Shown: positions 35,414-42,685 of the stretch, one piece after another
Position numbering within the stretch: position 1 is the stretch's first letter
Layout of the letters: each line of letters starts with the position of its first letter
Source: Bacteroidales bacterium
GTDB lineage: Bacteria; Bacteroidota; Bacteroidia; Bacteroidales; Marinilabiliaceae
Assembly (NCBI GenBank): GCA_017960905.1
Contig: JAGCYH010000019.1
Span: 1 to 64,000 of the forward strand
DNA length: 64,000 bases
Reading direction: 5' to 3'
Program-made: the position numbers and the translations under genes
Notes under the pieces: generated by a model
What the model was told of the DNA's origin: nothing
What the model saw: the letters and a program-made list of their open reading frames with translations, nothing else
Database searches by the model: none

Positions 35414-36121
35414 TTATTTTCCTATAAGAAAAATTGTTGGTTTTTTAGTCAAATCGGGCAGTTTGGCGGCACGCCACTGCGCCACTGTCTTTGTTACGAT
35501 GTATTCGTCGGAGCAAGTTACATTGCACGCCACGCAAAGCCGGGTCGAAGGGCGAAGGGCGAAGAGCAAGTCATCGAGCATTTTCGCGTTGCGAAAAGGC
35601 GTCTCGATGAAAATCTGCGTCTGATTCTCGCGCAAGGCGCGGTCTTCCAACTGTCTGATAGCCTTTATGTTACCCGACTTTTCGACAGGCAGATAGCCCA
35701 CGAAGGCGAAGTTCTGTCCGTTCATTCCCGAAGCCATCATAGAGAGCAGAATGCTCGACGGCCCGACAAGCGGAACGACCTGCAAACCGCGCTGGTGGGC
35801 AATGGCAACAACATCGGCGCCGGGGTCGGCGACACCCGGACAGCCGGCCTCCGAAACGATGCCAATGTCGTTCCCGCCATCGGCGGGAACAAGATACGAC
35901 GGAACCGACTCTGCCAGAGTATGTTTGTTGAGCTCGTAGAACGTCAGCTCATCAATGTTTATCGACTTGTCGATGCGTTTCAGAAAACGGCGCACTGTGC
36001 GCACATCTTCGACGATAAAATGCTTTATCGACTTGATAATAAGCAGATTCTCGCTCGGAAAATTGTACTCCGACGCGCTCTCGCCCAGAAAATTCGGAAT
36101 CAGATAAACCTTTCCTTTCAC
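35414..36121 (-). CDS. RsmI-like SAM-dependent methyltransferase (tetrapyrrole methylase fold)
   Basis: A 235-residue protein with the tetrapyrrole-methylase fold of RsmI: IPNFLGE, GIVSEAGCPGVADPGADVV, the GPSSIL motif and FVGYLPVE. RsmI 2'-O-methylates 16S rRNA (C1402); this Bacteroidota form is a relative and its target is not certain. I chose a GTG start at 36121: a -7 element TATCTTTG sits 23 bases upstream, and the longer in-frame extension begins beyond it and reads as basic, low-complexity sequence. It is the first gene of a minus-strand operon with nadE. Confidence 0.85.
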   Translation of the reverse strand: MKGKVYLIPNFLGESASEYNFPSENLLIIKSIKHFIVEDVRTVRRFLKRIDKSINIDELTFYELNKHTLAESVPSYLVPADGGNDIGIVSEAGCPGVADPGADVVAIAHQRGLQVVPLVGPSSILLSMMASGMNGQNFAFVGYLPVEKSGNIKAIRQLEDRALRENQTQIFIETPFRNAKMLDDLLFALRPSTRLCVACNVTCSDEYIVTKTVAQWRAAKLPDLTKKPTIFLIGK

Positions 36122-36143
36122 TTTTGCCTGTTTAATAACTCTA

Positions 36144-36151
36144 CAAAGATA
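36144..36151 (-). promoter_or_regulatory. -7 element TATCTTTG for the RsmI-like gene and nadE
   Basis: The minus strand reads TATCTTTG, leaving about 16 bases of leader before the GTG at 36121. It rejects an upstream ATG start at 36259. Confidence 0.6.
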
Positions 36152-36328
36152 TATTATTGCAAGTGCTTTTTTGCTATTTTTTATCTGTTTTTTTTCTTTA
36201 TTGTTAAAAAATCGATACACTTTGTAATAAAAATATTTAATTTTGAACCAACGAAACAAAAGAACAGACTACACAGGCATTTTGCCGAAAGCAGTTTTTT
36301 ATTGTAAATAATTAAAAATGAACGATAT

Positions 36329-37216
36329 ATGAGCAAAAGAAGAATAGAAGAGTCGGAACTGATAATCAATTCCGACGGTTCGGTATTCCACCTTCATCTG
36401 AAGCCGGGTGAAATTTCGGACAAAATAATACTCGTTGGCGATCCGGGCCGCGTGGAGATGATTGCGTCGTACTTCGACTCAGTCGAAGTACGTGCCGAAA
36501 ACCGTGAGTTTAAGTCGGTTACGGGCACATTCAAAGGTGCGCGTCTGACGGTCGTTTCGACCGGCATAGGCACCGACAACATCGACATTGTTGTAACAGA
36601 GCTCGATGCATTGGCAAATATCGACTTTGCCACGCGCACCGAGAAAGACGAGCACACAACGCTCAACTTCGTGCGCATAGGCACGTCGGGCTCGTTGCAG
36701 CCCGACCTCGAAGTGGGCACATGGCTGCTCTCCGAAGCCGCCATCGGTTTCGACGGCCTTCTCAACTTCTACGCCAACCGCAAAAACGTTACCGACAACG
36801 ATTTCGAGAAATCGTTCAAGGAATACACGCAGTGGAATCCACTGCTGACTTCGCCCTACGTGGTCGACGGCTCACCGCGGCTTATCGCTGCAATTAATTG
36901 CAGCGATGCCGTAAAACTTGGCACAACAATCTCTGCCCCAGGTTTTTACGGTCCGCAAGGGCGTGTCGTTCGTCTGCCCCTCGCCGACCCCGACATCAAC
37001 GCCAAGATATCGTCGTTCAGATACGGCCAGCGCCGCATCACCAACTACGAGATGGAATGCTCGGCGATATACGGCCTCTCGAAACTGCTGCAGCACAATG
37101 CGGCAACGGTATGCGTTATAATAGCCAACCGCGCCGCCAAGAACGCCAACGCCGACTACAAACCATTCGTGCGAATGCTCATTGAGCACGTACTCAACTG
37201 TCTGTCAAAGCTCTAA
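36329..37216 (+). CDS. nucleoside phosphorylase (uridine phosphorylase-like)
   Basis: A 295-residue enzyme of the PNP/UDP superfamily. It has the phosphate-binding VGDPGRVEMIA near residue 36, STGIGTDN around 87, the RIGTSGSL turn, and the substrate motif NYEMECSAIYGL near 235. It would cleave a nucleoside with phosphate to base plus ribose-1-phosphate in salvage. The exact base preference is not shown. It is followed 4 bases later by a transglutaminase-like gene, with which it is probably co-transcribed. Confidence 0.9.
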   Translation: MSKRRIEESELIINSDGSVFHLHLKPGEISDKIILVGDPGRVEMIASYFDSVEVRAENREFKSVTGTFKGARLTVVSTGIGTDNIDIVVTELDALANIDFATRTEKDEHTTLNFVRIGTSGSLQPDLEVGTWLLSEAAIGFDGLLNFYANRKNVTDNDFEKSFKEYTQWNPLLTSPYVVDGSPRLIAAINCSDAVKLGTTISAPGFYGPQGRVVRLPLADPDINAKISSFRYGQRRITNYEMECSAIYGLSKLLQHNAATVCVIIANRAAKNANADYKPFVRMLIEHVLNCLSKL

Positions 37217-37220
37217 CACT

Positions 37221-38126
37221 ATGCAGTCGCAACGGGTAAAAGCATTGGTAAAGCTGCTCGAAGACCCCAATCCGATAGTCTTCGGCGCTGTACGCTCAGC
37301 CCTCCTGAAGGAGGGCAAGCCCGTTCTGCGCGACCTCGAAGAGGCATGGGACTCGTACGAAGACGAGAATGTGCGTCAGCGCATCGACAAGATAATGCAC
37401 CAGATAGAGTTTGAGACGGTCCGCAAAGACCTCAACGAATGGCTCGACAATGGTGCCGAGAACCTGCTCTACGGCGCATACCTCGTGGCTCAGTTCCAAT
37501 ATCCCGACATAGAGTACCAGCAGATAAACGACCGCATCAACGAGTTGTGGCGGCTTCTGCGCAAAGACGTGAAACAGGCGCAGACGCCAGCCGAGCGTGT
37601 GCGAGTGATGAACAACTACTTCTTCAACGACATGGGTTTCTGCAAAAACGTTGAGAAACCGTTCTCGCACCGCAACAATTGCATCAACGACGTGCTCGAA
37701 TGCCTCAAAGGCAACCACATATCGCTATCGATACTCTACTCTGAGCTATGCCAGCGTATCGGCATGCCGATACGCTGCGTCAGTCTGCCGCAAGTGCTCA
37801 TACTGTGCTACCTGAAAGACAGCGTGCTCGACAGCGACGACGAGATTTCGCCCGACGACATTCTCTTCTACATCAACCCGTCGAACAACGGCACCATACT
37901 CGGCGCCGACGACATAAAGGTTTTTCTCGACATGCACAACTTCAAACGCGAGGCGAACTACTACCTGCCTTGCAGCAACAAAGAAGTCGTGCGGAGGCTT
38001 CTTCTCAACATGCAGTTCGGGTTCCAGAAACTCGACGACAAGCAGAAATACCGCGAGATAGAAAAACTCATTTCCGACATTTACAAAAACAATAACGACG
38101 CAAACAATGAACCTGACCGACCTTGA
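37221..38126 (+). CDS. transglutaminase-like (SirB1/Transglut_core2) protein
   Basis: A 301-residue cytoplasmic protein. It has an N-terminal helical HEAT-like start (VKALVKLLEDPNPIVFGAVRSAL) and a central Transglut_core2 region: NNYFFNDMGFCKN, CLKGNHISLSILYSELCQRIGMPI. The Cys-His-Asp set is not all obvious, so catalytic activity is uncertain. The ATG at 37221 is chosen over an in-frame ATG inside the upstream gene. It overlaps the pepD-like start by 20 bases, so translation of the two is probably coupled. Confidence 0.82.
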   Translation: MQSQRVKALVKLLEDPNPIVFGAVRSALLKEGKPVLRDLEEAWDSYEDENVRQRIDKIMHQIEFETVRKDLNEWLDNGAENLLYGAYLVAQFQYPDIEYQQINDRINELWRLLRKDVKQAQTPAERVRVMNNYFFNDMGFCKNVEKPFSHRNNCINDVLECLKGNHISLSILYSELCQRIGMPIRCVSLPQVLILCYLKDSVLDSDDEISPDDILFYINPSNNGTILGADDIKVFLDMHNFKREANYYLPCSNKEVVRRLLLNMQFGFQKLDDKQKYREIEKLISDIYKNNNDANNEPDRP

Positions 38127-39558
38127 GCCAAAACTCGTTTGGCATTATTTTGGTGAAATATCTAAAATTCCAAGAGCTTCGAAACACGAGGAACGCATTG
38201 TAGATTTTTTGGAAAAATTCGCTAACGACCACAGTTTCAAATACAAACGCGACGCAGTAGGCAACATTATCATTTCAAAACCCGCCACGCCGGGTTTTGA
38301 GCATCTGCCCAAAACCATTCTGCAATCGCACGTTGATATGGTATGCGAGAAGATAGCCTCGTCGGACCACAACTTCGACACCGACCCGATAAAAACCATC
38401 ATCGACGGCGACTTTATACACGCCGACGGCACCACACTTGGTGCCGACGACGGCATTGGCGTTGCCATAGAACTTGCACTGCTCGCTTCCGACAACATAG
38501 GCCACTGCGCCATCGACTGCATCTTCACCGTCGACGAGGAGACGGGCATCACCGGCGCCCATGCCATCGACAAGAGTTTCTTCGACGCTACGCGTCTGAT
38601 AAACCTTGATTCTGAGGAAGAAAACATCATTTACATAGGTTGCGCCGGCGGCTGCACCACGCAGGCCGACTTCGCCATCAGCGATTGCCCGACACCGCAG
38701 GGAATGCTCGGCATCAGAGTGTGCTTGCGCGGACTCAGAGGCGGACACTCGGGTTGCGACATACATCTGGGACGCGGAAATGCCGCTAAAATAATAGCGC
38801 GTTTTGCACATAAAGCCCTGAAAGAGTGCAACTTGGAAATAGCCAACATACTGGCAGGCAACCTTCACAACGCCATACCGCGCGAAGCCACGCTAACGGG
38901 CGCTGTGCCATTTGCACAGCGCGAGAACATACGTGTGCTCTTCAACATTTTCAGCGCCGACATACAAGACGAGCTTCGCGGCATCGACCCCGACATACGT
39001 CTGACGCTCGAAACCATCGACCAGCCCGAGCGCGTCTTCACTAACGACTTCAGCATGAAGCTCATTTCGGCGTTGCTGGCTTGTCCGCACGGCGTTCTGG
39101 GCATGAGCCGCGACATAGAAGGACTGGTAGAGACATCGAACAATCTGGCTTCGGTGAAACGCATTGATAACAAGATAGTTGTAACAACGAGCCAACGCAG
39201 TTCGGTCGAAAGTTGCAAAGAATACGCTCAGCTGATGGTAACATCGGTATTCGAGCTTGCCGGTGCAAATATCATTGTATCAGAAGGTTATCCAGCTTGG
39301 CAACCCAACCCCGACTCTCCACTCGTTAAGCAGGCTGCGGCGACTTATCGGCGCCTGTTCGGCGCCGATCCGATAGTTACAGCGTTGCACGCCGGTGTCG
39401 AATGCGGACTCTTCGCCGGCAAATGTCCCGAACTCGACATGATATCCATCGGGCCGAACGTATTCGGCGTTCACACGCCCGACGAGCGCGTAGAGATAGC
39501 GTCGGTAGCCCGCTTCTGGCGTTACGTTACAGATTTAATCAGCCATAAGGCTGATTGA
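38107..39558 (+). CDS. pepD: aminoacyl-histidine dipeptidase (M20/PepD-like)
   Basis: A 483-residue metallopeptidase of the PepD type. Metal and catalytic positions appear in LQSHVDMVCEK, GADDGIGVA, FTVDEETGITGA and the GHSGCDIH segment, in the expected order, with the lid domain in between. It hydrolyses dipeptides, including Xaa-His, in the cytoplasm. It overlaps the transglutaminase-like gene by 20 bases. The length is typical of the family. Confidence 0.93.
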   Translation: MNLTDLEPKLVWHYFGEISKIPRASKHEERIVDFLEKFANDHSFKYKRDAVGNIIISKPATPGFEHLPKTILQSHVDMVCEKIASSDHNFDTDPIKTIIDGDFIHADGTTLGADDGIGVAIELALLASDNIGHCAIDCIFTVDEETGITGAHAIDKSFFDATRLINLDSEEENIIYIGCAGGCTTQADFAISDCPTPQGMLGIRVCLRGLRGGHSGCDIHLGRGNAAKIIARFAHKALKECNLEIANILAGNLHNAIPREATLTGAVPFAQRENIRVLFNIFSADIQDELRGIDPDIRLTLETIDQPERVFTNDFSMKLISALLACPHGVLGMSRDIEGLVETSNNLASVKRIDNKIVVTTSQRSSVESCKEYAQLMVTSVFELAGANIIVSEGYPAWQPNPDSPLVKQAAATYRRLFGADPIVTALHAGVECGLFAGKCPELDMISIGPNVFGVHTPDERVEIASVARFWRYVTDLISHKAD

Positions 39559-39589
39559 CAATTAATTATTAAAAAAATCAGAAAAAATA

Positions 39590-40201
39590 ATGAAAAAGGC
39601 ATTTTGGGCGATACTAATCGCAATTGCAACAATAAGCTGTAAATCAGCAAATAGCAGCAGCACCGATGACGAACAGACCGCAACAGCCATCGACACGACG
39701 ATGATGGAGAAATACTCCGACAACAACACTCCCATCTTCGACGATAACGACGGTGCTATGGCGCAACTATATGAAAAAGAGGGATATGCGTACAGCAAAG
39801 AGCTTGAGCAAGACGCCTACAACGGCAACATCGAGGCTCAACAGCTGCTCGCATCGATGTACGCATACGGCATTGGCGGTGTGGCGCCCGACCGCAAAAA
39901 AGCCTACATCATATACCGCGGCCTTGCCGAGCATGGCGATGCCGACGCGCAAGCGATAGTCGGCTACATGCTGCTCTACGGCCTCGGACCTGTAGAAGAC
40001 ACAGAGATGGGTCTTGAATGGCTCGCCAAATCGGCCAACCAGCAGTCGGCCTTCGCGTTCTACATTCTGGGCAATTTCTACAACTACAACCTCGAATCGA
40101 CCGAAGCCACGCGCACGCAGGCGCGCCTCTACTATATGTCGGCCGCAAAACTCGGTCAGCAAGAGGCACAGGCCGAACTCGACAAAATGGCCGAGAAATA
40201 A
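39590..40201 (+). CDS. Sel1-repeat lipoprotein
   Basis: A 203-residue protein with a lipobox (TISC, Cys17) and, from about residue 62, Sel1-like repeats: AYNGNIEAQQLLASMYAYGIG, followed by similar units (AEHGDADAQAIVGYMLLYGLG). Each unit forms a helical hairpin used for protein contacts. Its envelope partner is unknown. It has a 31-base gap from the dipeptidase and precedes agmatine deiminase. Confidence 0.88.
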   Translation: MKKAFWAILIAIATISCKSANSSSTDDEQTATAIDTTMMEKYSDNNTPIFDDNDGAMAQLYEKEGYAYSKELEQDAYNGNIEAQQLLASMYAYGIGGVAPDRKKAYIIYRGLAEHGDADAQAIVGYMLLYGLGPVEDTEMGLEWLAKSANQQSAFAFYILGNFYNYNLESTEATRTQARLYYMSAAKLGQQEAQAELDKMAEK

Positions 40202-40239
40202 CCACAGCAATTATTTGTTTATCAGATAAATATATAAAA

Positions 40240-41250
40240 ATGAGCCGATATCTACCAGCCGAATGGGAACCGCAGGCGTTTGTGCAACTAACATGGCCAA
40301 ACACCGACACCGACTGGCAACCTATACTCGAACGAACCATAAAATGCTATTGCACAATAGCTTATGAGATAGCGCAGCGAGAGCCGCTCGTCGTAGTCGC
40401 ACGCGACCGCCACGAGGTGGAAAGCGTGTTAGATGCTGATACACTGCGCAATACAACCATCGTCGAAGCACCTATCAACGACACTTGGGCACGCGACCAC
40501 GGCTTTATCACCGTGCGCGACGGAAATCGGCGCATAGCGCTCGATTTCCAATTCAACGGCTGGGGACTGAAATTCGCCGCCGACCGCGACAACCGCATCA
40601 ACCGGACTTTGTTCGACGAACTGCTTAAGAATGAAGGCTTTGCATACGAGAACCATCTAAGTTGGGTACTCGAAGGCGGCAGCATCGAGAGCGACGGACG
40701 CGGCACACTGCTAACCACGAGCGAATGTCTGCTCTCGCCAAACCGCAACGGCGCTCACTCGCGCGACGATATAGAGCGCTATCTGCGCCAATGTTTTGGT
40801 GCAGAGCGCATTATGTGGCTCAACCACGGCTATCTCAATGGCGACGACACCGACAGCCACATCGACACCCTCGCCCGCCTCGCCCCCAACGATACGATTA
40901 TCTACGTGCAATGCACCGACGCAAGCGACGAACACTTCCATGAGCTTTCGCTCATGGAACAGGAAATCAAGCAGTTGCGTACTGCCGACGGCCGTCAGTA
41001 CCATCTTGTCGGGCTGCCAATGTGCAGCCCGAAATACGCCGACGGGCAACGTCTGCCGGCCACATACGCCAACTTCCTCTACGTCAACGGTGCGTTGCTC
41101 GTGCCCACCTACAACGCGCCCGAAGACGACGCCGCCCTCGCCATCTTCCGCGCAACCTTCCCCGACCGCGAAGTGGTCGGCATCGACTGCTCACCGCTCA
41201 TCGAACAGCATGGCTCATTGCACTGTGTTACAATGCAGTATCCACGGTAG
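40240..41250 (+). CDS. aguA: agmatine deiminase family protein
   Basis: A 336-residue protein of the agmatine/peptidyl-arginine deiminase family: an N-terminal PAEWEPQAFVQLTWP start, the catalytic motifs INDTWARDHG and NHGYLNGDDTDSHID, and the nucleophile Cys329 in SLHCVTMQYP at the C-terminus. It would convert agmatine to N-carbamoylputrescine, the substrate of the amidase at 50870-51748. The ATG at 40240 fits the family N-terminus better than upstream in-frame codons that overlap the Sel1 gene. Confidence 0.93.
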   Translation: MSRYLPAEWEPQAFVQLTWPNTDTDWQPILERTIKCYCTIAYEIAQREPLVVVARDRHEVESVLDADTLRNTTIVEAPINDTWARDHGFITVRDGNRRIALDFQFNGWGLKFAADRDNRINRTLFDELLKNEGFAYENHLSWVLEGGSIESDGRGTLLTTSECLLSPNRNGAHSRDDIERYLRQCFGAERIMWLNHGYLNGDDTDSHIDTLARLAPNDTIIYVQCTDASDEHFHELSLMEQEIKQLRTADGRQYHLVGLPMCSPKYADGQRLPATYANFLYVNGALLVPTYNAPEDDAALAIFRATFPDREVVGIDCSPLIEQHGSLHCVTMQYPR

Positions 41251-41254
41251 TTTC

Positions 41255-41305
41255 TTTAGAGTAATGAGTAAAGTGTAAAGTGTAGAGACGCACGGCCGTG
41301 CGTCT
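41255..41305. repeat. GAGTAAT/GTAAAGT heptads plus 20-base palindrome (copy 2 of 3)
   Basis: Just after the aguA stop there are several heptads (AGAGTAATGAGTAAAGTGTAAAG) and then the palindrome AGACGCACGGCCGTGCGTCT at 41286-41305, identical to the copy after 11126. Confidence 0.85.
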
Positions 41306-41341
41306 GAACGAGATAAAGAGTAATGTTAAGTTGTTTTAACT

Positions 41342-41560
41342 ATGGAACAAGACATAGCATATTTCGTATCTTTCTGCATCGAACAATACAAAAATGCCAA
41401 AGGTATGACTGGTCAGGAAGCCATGACTACCCTTGACAGATATGGTGTGTTGGATTATTTAGAAGAGAATTTTGACGTACTTCACACCCAAAGTCATCAA
41501 TGGATTTTGGAAGACATCGACGAATTCATCAATATTAGAAGAAAGGAAAGTTCGAAATGA
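41342..41560 (+). CDS. small DUF3791-like protein
   Basis: A 72-residue protein with the DUF3791 layout: IAYFVSFCIEQYKNAKGMTGQEAM, then LDRYGVLDYLEENFDVLHTQS. It overlaps the DUF3990 gene by 4 bases, so the two are translationally coupled. DUF3791/DUF3990 pairs recur in Bacteroidota and Firmicutes and look like a toxin-antitoxin-like module; the function is not established. Confidence 0.82.
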   Translation: MEQDIAYFVSFCIEQYKNAKGMTGQEAMTTLDRYGVLDYLEENFDVLHTQSHQWILEDIDEFINIRRKESSK

Positions 41561-42042
41561 AACTCTATCATGGAAGTATAGAAAAGGTAGAAATGCCAGA
41601 AATCCGCATGCCACGCCGGACTCTCGACTATGGCAAAGGTTTTTACGCCACAAGTTCGTACGAGCAAGCGGAACGATGGGTTCGCCGCCGAATGCGCGAA
41701 AACAGAGTTAATGTCGGCTATATCAATGAATATGAGCTCGATACTAACGCTATGGATAATTATAAAACCATTAGATTCAAAATGCCAACCGAAGAATGGG
41801 TCGATTTTGTCATGGCAAATCGTACTCAGGTTGGTTTTAGCCACGATTACGATATAGTATGCGGACCGGTCGCCAACGACCACGTATATACAGCTTTTGC
41901 CCTATACGAAGGTCATGTTATCAGTAAGCAAGCTCTCATTGCCGAACTGCGCACATATACATTGGTCGACCAATATCTGTTTCATACAGAAACAGCACTC
42001 GATTGTTTGTCATTCATTGAAGCAAAGGAGATTAGAATATGA
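41557..42042 (+). CDS. DUF3990 protein, likely ADP-ribosyltransferase-like fold
   Basis: A 161-residue protein starting KLYHGS and containing LDYGKGFYATSSYEQAERW, the DUF3990 signature. The paired His in YHGS and Tyr in GFYAT resemble the NAD-binding positions of ADP-ribosyltransferases; I recall this family being grouped with them, but I cannot check it here. It overlaps genes on both sides by 4 bases, so it sits in the middle of a tightly coupled three-gene cassette. If it is an ADP-ribosyltransferase, the flanking small proteins may restrain it. Confidence 0.83.
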   Translation: MKLYHGSIEKVEMPEIRMPRRTLDYGKGFYATSSYEQAERWVRRRMRENRVNVGYINEYELDTNAMDNYKTIRFKMPTEEWVDFVMANRTQVGFSHDYDIVCGPVANDHVYTAFALYEGHVISKQALIAELRTYTLVDQYLFHTETALDCLSFIEAKEIRI

Positions 42043-42266
42043 TGATAGGCGAAATAAACCAAGACAATTTGTATCTGCTGCTGCCTTCAAAAGTAAGTAG
42101 GTTGGCTGATATGATACAGAAAAACAGGCATAGAAGTCTCGTAGATGCCATTAAAGAAATCTATATATCAGATGTTTACAAACAGTTGGAACAAGAAGAA
42201 ACAAAAATGTGGCATCTGGGGCCTGTTGATTTATACAACGATTTGTCCAATGAAAATAACGCATAA
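42039..42266 (+). CDS. small protein coupled to the DUF3990 gene
   Basis: A 75-residue protein (IKEIYISDVYKQLEQEETKMWHLG in the middle region, split by me here to keep the key run short) that overlaps DUF3990 by 4 bases. It is helical and charged, similar in size to the first DUF3791-like gene but only loosely similar in sequence. It is probably the third member of the cassette. Confidence 0.72.
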   Translation: MMIGEINQDNLYLLLPSKVSRLADMIQKNRHRSLVDAIKEIYISDVYKQLEQEETKMWHLGPVDLYNDLSNENNA

Positions 42267-42279
42267 TTCATAATCATCT

Positions 42280-42519
42280 ATGCAACAACTACTTATACAT
42301 CGCATTTACCGTCATTTCAAAGGCAACTACTATATTGTTGAGGACGTGGCCAAAGACTCTGAGACCGAGGAGGAGATGGTCATCTACCGCAAACTCTACG
42401 GCGACGGTTCGCTGTGGGTGCGCCCGAAGGCGATGTTTCTGAGCGAAGTGGACCACACGAAATACCCCGACGTGAAACAGCGATACCGATTCGAACTACA
42501 GGAGCAATATAAAGTGTAA
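42280..42519 (+). CDS. DUF1653 protein
   Basis: A 79-residue protein with the DUF1653 pattern: [20 protein letters not shown], then [16 protein letters not shown] and FLSEVDH. The family is small and uncharacterised, often described as housekeeping-like. It starts 13 bases after the cassette and ends in the third heptad-palindrome repeat. Confidence 0.87.
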   Translation: MQQLLIHRIYRHFKGNYYIVEDVAKDSETEEEMVIYRKLYGDGSLWVRPKAMFLSEVDHTKYPDVKQRYRFELQEQYKV

Positions 42520-42588
42520 AGAGTAAAGTGTAAAGTAGAGACGCACGGCCGTGCGTCTGTAATAAAGTGCACGGCCGTGCGTCTCTAC
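42510..42588. repeat. heptads plus two-armed palindrome repeat (copy 3 of 3)
   Basis: Heptads (AAAGTGTAAAGAGTAAAGTG) begin at the end of the DUF1653 gene and lead into AGACGCACGGCCGTGCGTCT (42539-42558). The arms GTAGAGACGCACGGCCGTGC (42535-42554) and GCACGGCCGTGCGTCTCTAC (42569-42588) are perfect inverted repeats with a 14-base spacer. This is the most complete copy and has a REP/BIME-like shape. Confidence 0.88.
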
Positions 42589-42620
42589 ATCAAAAATTTT
42601 ACATTGTAAATAAATAATTC

Positions 42621-42628
42621 TAATTTTG
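42621..42628 (+). promoter_or_regulatory. -7 element TAATTTTG for the AAA ATPase
   Basis: TAATTTTG matches TAnnTTTG and lies 58 bases before the ATG at 42686, directly after the repeat. Confidence 0.5.
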
Positions 42629-42685
42629 TGGCAACTAAAAAACGAATTTCACATTATTACTAAAAATACATAACTTATTGATATT

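Noticed and set aside
36122..36259. N-terminal extension of the RsmI-like protein.
   Set aside because: It starts upstream of a perfect -7 element and is basic low-complexity sequence; the GTG at 36121 fits the family start.
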